Positions 46,818-61,689 of a DNA stretch of 64,000 nt are shown piece by piece. How positions within the stretch are numbered: position 1 is the first letter of the stretch; each line of letters starts with the position of its first letter. A program made the translations under genes and the position numbers. The notes beneath the pieces were generated by a model. That model made no database searches and was not told where the DNA came from. It saw nothing but the letters and a program-made list of their open reading frames with translations. The stretch is from Monosiga brevicollis MX1. Its lineage: Eukaryota > Opisthokonta > Choanoflagellata > Craspedida > Salpingoecidae. The stretch covers positions 839,559 to 903,558 of the forward strand of contig NW_001865042.1 of assembly GCF_000002865.3 (NCBI RefSeq), given 5' to 3'.

Positions 46818-47344
46818 ACACGCAAGTGAATACCCATCCGTTTCACTGTTGTCGTTTCGAGGGGGTCCTAGCGTCCTCTTCTTCTTATACACTTGCCGTC
46901 CGAGTTGCCATCTTTCGCTGTGTCATGCACTATTTGCCTTGGTGCCGCCCCCTCGATTTGTTGCCGCCCATTCTTCCTGCGTTGTATGATGTTTTACATA
47001 CGCCGCAAAGGCTTTGACCTTGAGGTGCCATTTACTTTTGAAAGGGTTCGCTACATCATGTCAAAGTGTCATGTGGACCTGTATCTTGCAGAAAATTGTA
47101 AAAACGATCAAGATCCATGCGCCAAACTCAGACCCCAAACTAGCGCGTGTCCAAGCCAAAGCAAAACAAAAAAAAAAAATAAAAAGGCGCGACAAGGCAC
47201 ATCGCAAGTCAGATAAAACACATCAATTAACAGCCTCATTCCAACGTGAGAGGATGGGCACAGAGGCCAGCCGACAGGTAACAACGACAACAACAATAGC
47301 ACAAAGACGTGCGAGCAAGTGAGAACGGGGCTGAATCTGCCAAG
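46818..47344. other. Convergent intergenic region (SKP1 / NSUN2)
   Basis: 527 bp between stop codons, with an A-rich stretch near 47163-47183. No gene is supported. Confidence 0.55.
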
Positions 47345-51668
<4,324 letters not shown>

Positions 51669-52252
51669 GGTTTTGGGCTTGAGCTGAACGGCCAAGTCAC
51701 GTCGTTGAAGCTGGACTGTGGGCAGGGCGGCAAGGGAGCGGGAGGTGGCGATCGAAAGCACACACCGACGCGCGATCAATCCACAATGCCACATCCACAA
51801 GGCGTTGGCACACGACAGGAAGGATTATCCAGCCGACCGCCAAGTGCAATCCGATGCCCAAGTGTCTGGGATGCAGAGCAAAAAAACTGCCGTGCGTCAG
51901 CCGGTGTGTGCTTGAAGGAACCAACCACCACAAGCTTGACTTTATCTATACTACACTTGACACACACACAACAACAACACGTGTTCAAGCGTTTCTCTGA
52001 CTGTCTTTTGTTTTCTTTCTTTTGTGGCCGTTTCTTTTGGTTCTCTCTTGTTGAACTCGACATGTGAATTGACATGTGAATTTGGTGAACGTGTGGTGGA
52101 AATGAATTGACCATCGTGATGCGAAAAAAAAAAAAAAAAAAAAAAGAAAAGAAGAAGCAGGAAAGAAGAGATGCAGCGCTTGTCGGTGCGCAAGTGATGG
52201 CGGAACCGTTTGGAATGGAAGGCGGTATGAAAGGGGTGGGCATGCGTTCACG
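51669..52252. promoter_or_regulatory. NSUN2 upstream / hexosaminidase downstream region
   Basis: 584 bp between two minus-strand genes. An A21 run lies at about 52124-52145 and a TTTTGTTTTC-rich stretch at 52005-52045. A long ORF reading through from the hexosaminidase frame is an artefact of missed splicing. Confidence 0.5.
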
Positions 52253-54554
52253 TTACATGTCAGCAAAGCAAAGGTCGGGTTGGTAGCGGCAAAAGGGCAG
52301 CAGGACACCGCTGGTGGGCAACCCACGGTCTGCCATGCGTTGTGCCTGTTGGTCCAGCGCAATACCTGCTCGAGCATCAACATGGGTATGAGGTCAATCA
52401 GGTCGAGTTGATAAAATTGCTCTTCTTCCCGCTTGCGAGCGAGAGAAATCATACCAGCGTCGCGTTGGCTGAGGACATTGGAATAATCCCAAAGGCGTCC
52501 AGCGTAAGCGGTCGCACGAGGGAAGGTGCGGGGCACCACCACGCCCGGCGTGGCAAGCTCGCCCCACATGGCAGCGGTGCCACCGCGCACGCGGCTCCGC
52601 TGATTGGGCAGCGTGCCGTTGAGGGGATCGGCGCTATACATGGTCCACCAGGTCTTGTAAGGATCACACCTGTCATGACATCCCGGCACGGGCATCAAGG
52701 AAGTGAGTACAACGGTACAAGAGGCGGAGCCCAGTCAAGATTAATTCCGCACCAAGAGTCATCTCCAAACATGTTGCCAGCCCCACAGTCCAAATAGACA
52801 TTGCTGGACCTGTCAAATGCAGCATGGGAGAGGTGAGCATTTCTACACAGCAGGCTAGAGTTGTGCGTCGAATGCCGGTGACAGGACCTTGACTCACCAA
52901 CTGATGAGCACATCGGCACTCGTGTTGACCAAAGCTGCCTGTAACGCTGCCTTGTTGCTCCATACTTGCACCACGTCTATACACGGGTGGCAGCCAGTAC
53001 CCAAGATGAAGTGAAAAAAAAAACAAGAAAAACAAGAAAAAAAAATAATCCGATATAAAAACCAAGCAAACAACCAAAAGCTATGGGGTTTCAGTCTCAG
53101 AACGCAGCACGTCAATCGTACCAGAGGACTCGATGGGAAGTTGAGGGTCTTGCATAGAAGCTTCTTCCCAGTAGATGAAGCGGCGGTCGGCGGCCACTGA
53201 GGCCAACAGGGCGCGTTGGCGTTGGAAGTAGGTGAGAAGCAGGTCACCCACTGTCTGGTTGTGCTGCTGCAAATAAGCGGCAATGCCTGCATCCGAGAGC
53301 CAGCAGTTGTGGTTGATCTCGTCGTAGCCGAGATGAATGTAGGGATCCTTGAAGATCAGGACGAGGTCGTAGAATACGTACTGCAAGACCGTATAGGTCT
53401 TGTCGAGTGTTGGGTTGAGCTGTCCACATGGGGGCTCTGCGCACGATTTCTCCCAGTCTTTCTCATAGGCACAGGCCACAATATCCTTTGTCTCTGGGCT
53501 GAGACCAAAAGAACGGGAATGTCCGGGTGTATCAATCTACGGCAGCATGAGAAGGGGTGAGCATCGGCATGCGCCAAGTCACTTGAACCAGGCGTGTAGG
53601 CCAAGGCTGGCAACCAGGCCATGGGCTGTGAGTACCTCGGGAATGATGCGAACGCCACGCAGGGCAGCATAGTTCACCAGTTCGCGCAACATATCAGGGG
53701 TGTAAACTTTGTCGGCCGAAGTGGCGCCGTGCACTGTGATGTCTGTCAGAGTGGTCAGCCAGAGAGGAAAGCTCTGGGAATCGGTCAGATGCAAGTGCAC
53801 AACATTGATCTTGGAGTAGAGGCAGCCATCAACAATCGTCTTTAACGTTTCAATGGGTAGATAAGTGCGTGCCACATCCACCAAAAGCCCGCGGTACGTA
53901 AAGTCCGGCTGGTCCGAGATGTTCCACGGTGTCATGGGCACCATGACCGATCCATTCTTAAAAGAGGGAGTGCGAGCGAGCGAGCGTGGTTGCAAACGAG
54001 GAAAAAAAAAAAAAAAAAGAAGAAGTGGCAGATGCAAGTTCACGGGGATGAGGGGTTTCACTGACAAATGAGAAGCCGGGGTCAGCTGAGGTGGGATCAG
54101 AATGGGGGCTGAGGATCAACAAGCACCATACCGGTTGCGGTTGGACGAGCTGGGACAGTGTCTCCAGGCCGCGCAGTGCGCCGACGTAGTATTCAGCCTT
54201 GATGACAATGCTGCCAGACTGGGGAACGTTGATAGTGTAGCTTTCGTCGTCAGGTGGGTTACCAATATCAATTTCGGCATGCACGACATCAATGACGATG
54301 ACGTTCAACGTGAATGGGCCATCGGGTTGGGAGCATGTCGGGGCAATGAAGGGCTTGTAGATAGCCACGGCATCACTCAGGTTGCCCTCGCCAATTTCGC
54401 GAAAAAGCAGCTGACAGCTCAGTCGGCTCCAAGTTGTACCATTTTGAGCCGACTTCAGAGGAGGCCAAAACGTGACAGGCCGCGTCCCATCATCAATGTA
54501 TGCTTGTGCCAACGCCAGCACCATCACGAGCACAAGAGCACGACAACCAGCCAT
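52253..54554 (-). CDS. HEX: Beta-N-acetylhexosaminidase (GH20)
   Basis: Seven exons, complement(52253..52368, 52455..52669, 52711..52809, 52898..52976, 53122..53536, 53636..53956, 54132..54554), give 555 aa. A signal peptide (CRALVLVMVLALAQA) starts the protein. The GH20 N-domain is followed by the catalytic barrel: FTYRGLLVDVARTYLP, INVVHLHLTDSQSFPLW, IIPEIDTPGHSRSFG, HLGYDEINHNCW with the catalytic Asp-Glu pair, QVWSNKAAL, NVYLDCGAGN, and CRYQPDLCFADM at the C-terminus. The enzyme removes terminal GlcNAc/GalNAc in lysosomes. The residue before the catalytic Asp-Glu is Tyr where Gly is usual (HLGGDE). The intron 52670-52710 is only 41 bp, and exon 5 carries about 12 residues not seen in relatives. 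Confidence 0.92.
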
Positions 54555-54864
54555 CTTGAACGCGTTGTGCTCGGAAGAAAAACCAAAAAAACAAAAAAAA
54601 AACTGGAGATCATCGCATGAAACTTTGTCATCATTTTTGGGCGCGGATGAGTTCATCACAAAAGTAGTCGTTTGCTGTTTTTCTCTTCTTTTCTGGTTCG
54701 GTCATTTTGGCTATTGGCTCGCTGGTGGCTATTGGCTCGCTGGTGGCTATTGGCTCGCTGGTGGCTGGTGTGGCTGGTGTGGTAGCTACAGGAGAAGGCG
54801 CGCAGGCAGCTTTTGCGTGCATGTTGTTGGATCTGCCCTTGGGGGTGCCGAGTCATTGGTCATC
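54555..54864. promoter_or_regulatory. Divergent promoter region between HEX and TSEN54
   Basis: 310 bp between opposed ATGs. It includes three tandem 18-bp units each with an ATTGG (inverted CCAAT) core. Confidence 0.6.
54711..54764. repeat. Three tandem 18-bp units carrying inverted CCAAT boxes
   Basis: ctattggctcgctggtgg repeated three times without mismatch, followed by partial CTGGTGTGG units. On the minus strand each unit reads AGCCAATAG. Confidence 0.9.
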
Positions 54865-57163
54865 ATGCCCAAGCGCAATGCCAGCGAGGTGCCCGGCGTA
54901 CCGAGGTTGGTGGTTTGAGATTGCATGTTAACTGCGCTGAGCCATTTGCCGATAACGTGGTGCTTGATCAGCTTTGCAGGGGCTTGGCTGGTACCCAAAC
55001 GCGGCAAAGCCGGCGAAAAAGACTATGCTCCCGAGCCTGGAAACAAGGAACAACAGCTCAAGCTTGCTGCTACTCGCGCTGAATTTTTTGCCCTTCACTC
55101 CTGCGAACACGTGACCTCTTTGTACGACGTGACGGCACCACCTTGCTGCCTCGTGAGTCTCGATGCTGACTGACAAACCCATGTCCTCAACCTTTCCCCC
55201 GTTGCCTCTCTCGTGCCGGGCCTGGCTATAAATAGACGGACCGCCAGCTTTGGATGCTGGCGACCAGATCTTCAGCTGGTGCAAGTGCTGCTAGGCAAGG
55301 TGAGTCAAGGCTTTGCTGCCCGCGGAGACCGAGAGATGTGCTGATTGTGTAGCCCGTTTTCTTTTTTGAACAGCATTGTGCCTCTCACAACAGAAGTTTA
55401 TTTCGCTCATGTCTTGCATCTTGCCGAGTGCAGGGCTCGGCGTTTGGTTCAAGTGGTTTTTTTGACCGCCAAGAACGCGCTCATATGCTCTATCCAGAGG
55501 AGGCACTCTTCCTAGCTGAGCGAGTATGTGTGTGTGTGTGCGTGTGTGTGCGTGTGTGCGTGTGCACACGCACGTCTGAGCAGCGCAAGGCGGGGAGTGA
55601 GAGATGACGCTGGAGTCGGATGTGGGTTGCATTTTTTTTGGCTCATGCTTCATCGCCATGTGCTAGGGTGCCTTTGAAATCTACGATGGAGACTATCCCC
55701 TGTCGCTGCAAGAAGCCACGGCCTTGCTGCTCTCAAGCGGGGCGCTCACTTATGCCGAGTACCTGGTTTGTCCATCATATTTATACCACTCTCGCTGTCC
55801 TCCAGGCAATGCAGTCCTCACTCGGGCTCAAGACATGCGCCAATGATGCTCAACCAGTTGGCCTTTTGCGCATGGGTGTGCCTTCCGCTGCTGTCTTCTT
55901 GACAGACCTACACACACTTTCGCCGCAATGGCTACCATGTGCGCCGACATCAGAAATATGTGCCGGAGACCACGGCTGCTGTTGACACTGAACAACCCGT
56001 GACGAATGAGGCTCAACACCAGCTACCCGGCCCCGCACCAACCGACATCCAACCCCCTTCGACCTCGCTTGCGGTGCCCATTGGGGCTCCGTCCAGCACG
56101 TCGAAGCCTCCATTCCACCCACGTATGTGTTGATTCGCTGTTTGCAACTGCCATGGGCGCTATTGCCCATGAAATACAGGCTTTAGCGCCCGGCTCTGGC
56201 CATGTGCAAAACTCACCTCACATGCTTTCACGCCACAGCGGCCTTGTTTCGAAGCGTTGCGTCACGTTTCTCCTCAATAGTGGCCACTGTTGAGCAGCTG
56301 GTGCGTTAATGTGCGCAGTCTATGCGATGGCGCCCCTGAAATAAGCGGGATCGGCGCTCTGGTTGCCCTCATTGCCACATCGTCCTGGCAAACCTACATC
56401 TTGCAGCTCAGTCCCATGGGTCGGTGGATTAGCCCTGCCTATCAGGAGGAACAGCCGCTCGTGGCCAATGTCGATCGCAACAATCCAGGTAGCTGCTTGC
56501 GAGCATCTGCGCTCGAGTTTGGGGCCACCCTACCATTCTCATCAACCATCGCCCGCAATTGGCATGGCTTTTTGACATGGTGTGTAGCTCGAGTACTCGA
56601 ACAAGTACGCATTGTGCGCCATACACGAGAAGCCTCAGCGCAACCCAGCATTCCCTCGCGATCTGAGGTATCGCAAAATTCAGCACCGAAGATCACCTTC
56701 GATGTCTTCCGCCCCTCGCGAGAATTTCGCAAGACAGACCCCGGCATGCCGGCAGCAGCCGTCGTTGTCTGCAGGTACGCATCGTGTCCGGCTGCCCTGT
56801 CTCTGTGGTGCGAGGTGGTACCCATTTTAAGCCGCCTTCCCTCTGTCTCACTTCTGTCTCAACGGTCGTAGCTTCAAAGCAGATGTGCCACATCTGGCAG
56901 TCATCGAGCGGCTGTCGCTTGAGGCGCATCCAGTACCCCTGAAGTTTGCCTACGTGTGTTGCCTAGTGAATTTGCCTCTGCATTGTCGGTCTCGCCTCTT
57001 ATCGGCAAGGCTGTTTCCTCCTCGCGGCGTCTCACCAAGCGCGCCTTTTGGATATACGTAGGAGGACAATGGCACGATTGCTTTTTGTGGACTGTTGGAG
57101 ATTTTGACGCCCATTTTTGGTCCCACCGACTTGCAGCGCAGTCTGCAGGAGACTCACGAGTAA
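54865..57163 (+). CDS. TSEN54: tRNA-splicing endonuclease subunit Sen54-like
   Basis: Exons resolved: 54865..54905, 54972..55152, 55276..55299 (tentative microexon), 55434..55523, 55667..55765, 55906..56122, then 56588..56774, 56872..56953 and 57062..57163. The stretch 56123-56587 probably holds one or more further exons that I could not settle. N-terminal SEN54 features are VPKRGKAGEKDYAPE, MLYPEEALFLAERGAFEIY, PLSLQEATALLLS and FRRNGYHVRRHQ. The C-terminal domain gives VLEQVRIVRHT, ITFDVFRPSREFRKTDPG, ADVPHLAVIERLS and PLKFAYVEDNGTIAF. Sen54 is the structural partner of catalytic Sen2 in intron removal from pre-tRNA. Intron 4 has a (TG)n run. The gene shares a CCAAT-repeat promoter with HEX. 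Confidence 0.85.
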
Positions 57164-57529
57164 CCGCGCAGTGCGCGCGCGCAACTGTGACCAACACTAA
57201 CACTCCCGTTGACATGATAGGCTAGAGTTTTTTTTTTTTTTTTTATATGGTCTGTTTGCTTTCATGTCCTCCCGTCCCGAAATGGCGAGCGAGTCGCCCT
57301 GTTCTGTCCTTTTCTCAGACCCAGACTTTGTATTTTCCTGTGCAGTCGCACCTTCAGAAAGCAACCAGAATCGAAAAAAGAAACAGAGGAAGAAGCAACA
57401 GAAAACACCAGCACTTTTGTTTGGCGTTGTCAAGCAAAAGCGATGCTGATTTTTTAAGACTTTCTTGATTCGCCAGTTTTGAGCAGCAAGGGGTACGCCC
57501 GTGGTCGGGGATCTGGGGTACCCACGACC
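57164..57529. other. Intergenic region TSEN54 to TTLL9
   Basis: 366 bp in tandem orientation. A T17 run lies at about 57228-57244. It should hold the TSEN54 3' UTR and the TTLL9 promoter. Confidence 0.5.
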
Positions 57530-59058
57530 ATGTCGACCGCCGGTGCATCGAGTGGGGGCAAGGAAGCTGAGTCTGGGGGACCGTCGCAACTGAGCCTGGC
57601 GCCACGGGGCACCAATCCACGCTCGACGGTGGTCAAGTTTCGCTCCTACCTGTCCAACACGGTGCTCGATGCCTGTTTGGCAATGGGCTGGGCCCAGACC
57701 GCGGACGACAACTGGGATCTCTTCTGGTGTGATACTACCTGGGCCCGCGAAACATATGTCCCTAGCAACTTTCCCGAACACTGCAAGATTTGCCACTTTC
57801 CCCAGCACTACGAGCTTACCCGAAAGGATTTCATGGCCAAGAACCTGAAGGATCTGCAGCGGCGTGTGGCCAAGAATCCCGAGCTGCGCGATGACTACAT
57901 CGACACAACGTTCATGCCGGCCACATACTGGCTACCACATGACTATGGCATTTTTGTCGAGGCCTTTCGACGCCAGCCAGGTTCTGTCTGGATCATGAAG
58001 CCCGTGGGGAGCGCTCAAGGCAAGGGCATCTTCCTCATCAAAAAGCTAAGCGAGATCCTAGCCTTCAAAAAGGACACACGCTTCCAGGCACCCTCCACCG
58101 CTGCCAATGAAGCGCCGCCCCAGCAGTCGTATATTGTCCAGCGGTATCTTGACGACCCTTACCTCATTGGCGGGAAGAAGTTTGATCTTCGCCTGTATGT
58201 GTTGGTCACAGCCTATCAGCCGCTTGAGTGCTGGACCTACCGCGAGGGCTTTGCGCGCTTTTCTGGATTCCCCTTCTCCATGGAAGACATTTCCAACAGT
58301 CAGGTTCACCTTACCAACGTGGCTGTGCAAAAAAAGGCCGAGGGATACGACGAGGCCAAGGGGTGCAAATGGCTGATGACACAGGTGTGCCGTTTTCTCG
58401 AGGCTGCCCATGGCCATGAAGCCGTTCAGACTATGGTACAAGACATCACCAAGCTGGCTGTGACCTCATTGCGGGCGGTACAAGCACGTGTTCCCGTGCA
58501 AAAGCACTGCTTTGAGCTATATGGCTTTGACGTCTTGTTGGATGCGCGTCTCAAACCTTGGCTCATTGAAGTCAACGCCTCTCCGAGCTTGACCGCGGAC
58601 ACAGAGACTGACTACCACCTCAAGTGTAATATGTTGCAGGACGCCTTTCATGTGCTGGACATTGAGCATAGGTGCGTGGTGCAAACGCGTCGGTCGAGGA
58701 ATAGGGCGCACGGTTGGGATTCATTGACTCAAACTGTTTCGTGCTGCCGGGAAATTGAATTTGTGGGGTGGGGGGATTGTAGGCGAACTCTCAAAGAACG
58801 ACGTGTGGGCAACTTTGACTTGACCTGGCAAAACGGACCCGTGGTGCGCGAAGAAGCCACTCGGCCCGGACAAGTCCCGCGCCTGAATGGCCAGTTTGGT
58901 AGGTCACGAACGTGTTTTGGTTGTGTGCTTGTTTTTTGTTTTTTTTTTGCGATTTATTTGGTTTGCACGCTTACAATTCCTCGCTGCAACCGTCTGTTTT
59001 TCGACCTTTGCCGGCAGGCTCTTATACGGGGGACCGACAAGCTCATTTGCCCCTATGA
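57530..59058 (+). CDS. TTLL9: Tubulin tyrosine ligase-like protein 9
   Basis: Three exons (57530..58671, 58783..58898, 59018..59058) give 432 aa; human TTLL9 is about 439. The ATP-grasp TTL domain is complete: STVVKFRSYLSNTVLD, DLFWCD, HYELTRKDFM, VWIMKPVGSAQGKGIFL, YIVQRYLDDPYLIGGKKFD, DLRLYVLV, HLTNVAVQK, FELYGFDVLLD and PWLIEVNASPSL. The tail (VGNFDLTWQNGPV, then GQFGSYTGDRQ) is TTLL9-specific. The family adds glutamates to tubulin tails of axonemes. It is expected in the flagellum or basal body of a flagellated cell. The long first exon is unusual in this intron-rich window. Confidence 0.95.
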
Positions 59059-59255
59059 ACCATCCAAGGTACTAACATGTAAATGACCGTAATTGCATCT
59101 TGATTCAGGGGTGGGACAAAAGGCCTGCGCCCCATGTGAACGAGAACCCGCACGTGCAGACGCGCTGCGTACCACGATATGAGCTGTGCTCGTCGGCTAG
59201 TGCTGCTGCCCCGCCGTCTTGGTCCGCATCACGATCTTTACCAGAATTCACTCGT

Positions 59256-61361
59256 TTAGTGTTTCTTTTCGACCTGCCAGTGGCATACACGCTTGGCCGA
59301 ATGCTCGCCCTCCAACGCAGAATCGTGTTGTTGTGCGTCCTTTGGTTCCGGCTTGGATGCATTCTTTGGCCCAGAACAGCCGCTGCGATAGAGACTCAGA
59401 GCTAGAAAATCACACAAGGCAGGCGTCGAGATCCCGTGCGCCACACCCAAGACCTGCAGCCAGTGGTTACGAATGCTGGGGCAAGGGTGGTCGGTGATGA
59501 TGGTAGCCAGGCACTTGGCGGCGTGCTGATACCTCGTTTCAGACTACATGCCAAGCAACAGAGCGAACCTGTCACGACATCCGCCAAGCTCGCCAAAGCG
59601 GGGAAGTTGACCGGAAAGCACATACACACACACACACACACACTGACCGTGGGAGCATTCTGCGCGCTGGGGATTAGCCGAGAAAGGAGCAATGTCCATG
59701 ATCGTAGCAGCTTGGCGCGATGCTCCTCCAAGCTGGCCCAAACGTCCCCCAAGCCGCTGTCTGGCGTAGACTTGGGTTGCACTTCTGCAGGCTCCTGCTT
59801 GCTGCCCGAGGCGGCTGACCCTGTCTTTGTTGTGTCTGAATGTTGATCAGAAGCAGCACAACGCGATTCAGCTTGAGGAGTAGGCCCCGGCTGTTCAGTG
59901 TGAGCTGACTTGACAATGGAATGGCGGGCCTTGGGAGACGTTCGCTGCTCCAGAACAAGTGTTGCGGTCAGTACGGCTCGGCCAGGACCCAACTGCTGCG
60001 ATGAGCTGGCAGCTAGCAACTGCTGCAAGTGTAGACGTGCCATCAAGCTCAAGTTGACTAGTGAAGCAGCGCAGGACATACCATTTAACAAGCTGGGATA
60101 CACAGCAGAAGCCAGGACGCAGGCGGCGCACATCCCACAAACACTCGAATGGACAGATCCAGAATACGGGTTTGCCGCGACGCATCAACTGACCTTTGGA
60201 TGGCAGCAGTGCACGATCTAATTGGAGGCATGGGTGCCGACTTGACCAGGCACAGCGCTCGACCACCTGAGCATGTTTTCGCGGTAGGGTGTTAAGATCA
60301 TAAACCTGGTGAGACAGAAAGGTTCTTTTGTAACTTGGGTTACATGAGGCCACGTACTTGCAATTCCCATTCAGACGAAGCTTGCGCGTCCGCCATCCAT
60401 GACAAGACGCACCGCCATGACACGGCGACCTGACATTGTACATTGTTCTTGGAAAGCCGTGAGTGCCTTTCGAACCCACACCATGTCTCACAACAGCCTC
60501 GAACTGACCCGGTGTCCAGATGTCAGGGTCACGAGGTGAGCTTTGGAACAAGTTTCAAGTGTAGCAATGGAGGTGAGATTGGGAAAATGCAACACATCCG
60601 AATGATCAAGTGTGCCGTCCCGCAGCAGCTGAAGACAAAGTCTTGCTTCGCGCCTCGCGCTGTCCCAGGGACCAGGGCATTGCAGACACGCGGCCCAATC
60701 GTGCACACTGATCAGGGCATCAAGCCACACATCGGACGGGACGCGCTCATGCGGCGCAAACTGAATAATTGGTCCCCAAGCCCAGTCTGCGGGGCGAGCA
60801 TCTTCGGGCCCGGGCCACTATCAGCACGGCAAAACCACAGGATGGACACAACACCGTGTAAGATGATCTCAAAGGGACCAGTGATAGCATTCGGGCTTTT
60901 GATTCCCTCAATCTGGGGTTATTGCATGCTGCCTGCAGTCGACAAGGTGCTGGCCTTGCTTGCTTCTCACCGGTGGGGCCGTGTCCAAGCAGGGCGCCTG
61001 GCTCCTCAGGCCAATCGTAGACGCCCAATGGCCACGCACGTGTCCGTCGCCTCCCGTCAGGAGACGCACTCTGTCAGAACCAACGTCCAACTATCCATCC
61101 ACACCGACAACCATCAGAAGCTGTGTTGCTCTTCTACAGGTGCCCTGTATCCCACATCAATGCAGGTGTGCCACCACGTACAGCCAAGTAGATGCCGAGC
61201 CCAGACCATGCCGCTTCTCCCGAGTTGTTCGAAACGGAGCCATTTGGAGGTTCTGGTGCACCTTGCGCCGCTAGCCCCTGGGCTTCTGGGAGCCGAGCTG
61301 CTGCCACACCCTGCTCCAACAAATGCTGGACAATTCGCACTATGCTGGCGAGCCAAGCCAT
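59256..61361 (-). CDS. Unknown 428-aa protein, seven exons, all introns phase 0
   Basis: Proposed exons complement(59256..59543, 59648..60022, 60194..60217, 60267..60305, 60358..60429, 60509..60817, 61182..61361) each contain whole codons and end at TAA 59256-59258. I do not recognise the family. The N-terminus is helical (WLASIVRIVQHLLEQGVAAA). The 103-residue second exon has a Leu-rich segment (FPNLTSIATLETCSKAHL) that resembles one leucine-rich repeat. A hydrophilic Ser/Gln/Pro-rich middle leads to DVWASLEEHRAKLL and a helical tail (HAAKCLATIITDHP). Three internal exons are only 24, 39 and 72 bp. Another exon may exist between 60817 and 61182. A (CA)n run (about 59622-59645) lies in intron 6. 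Confidence 0.55.
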
Positions 61362-61689
61362 CGTGGCCTCTTGACCCCTGGAAACAAGATCGTCGTCACT
61401 GGACCTGCACGTCTGTGTGCTGACAAACGTCTCATCTCCTCTCTCTCTATGCTTTTCTCTTCCTGATGACCTCTCTTTCTCTGTGTCGATTTGTCGACAA
61501 AAGCGCAACATTTCCCGCCAAAACCGCGTCCAAGGTACAGACTGCTTTGTTCTGTTGGTGGTGGTTATTTTAACGAACCGAAACAGAAAAAAAAAGAGAA
61601 GAAAGCCTCCTCCCTCAATGGACCATGGGGTGAGCGCCGGTGTTGGGACAACTGGCAGTTACTAGACACCAGGTGCATTGGTGCGTGGC
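61362..61689. promoter_or_regulatory. Divergent promoter region (unknown 428-aa gene / MLH3)
   Basis: 328 bp between opposed ATGs, with a CTCTCT-rich stretch at about 61435-61475. No exon is supported. Confidence 0.5.

Noticed and set aside
51985-52252. C-terminal extension of hexosaminidase through the A/T-rich region
   Set aside because: The unspliced frame runs into a poly(T) tract. Splicing at 52454/52369 gives a proper GH20 C-terminus ending at TAA 52253-52255.
55226-55236. TATA-like ctataaatag
   Set aside because: It lies inside a TSEN54 intron next to an AG and has no gene start nearby.
60971-61070. Extra exon of the 428-aa gene between exons 1 and 2
   Set aside because: It has good AG and GT borders but changes phase, so the next exon would hit a stop. 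Left out pending transcripts.
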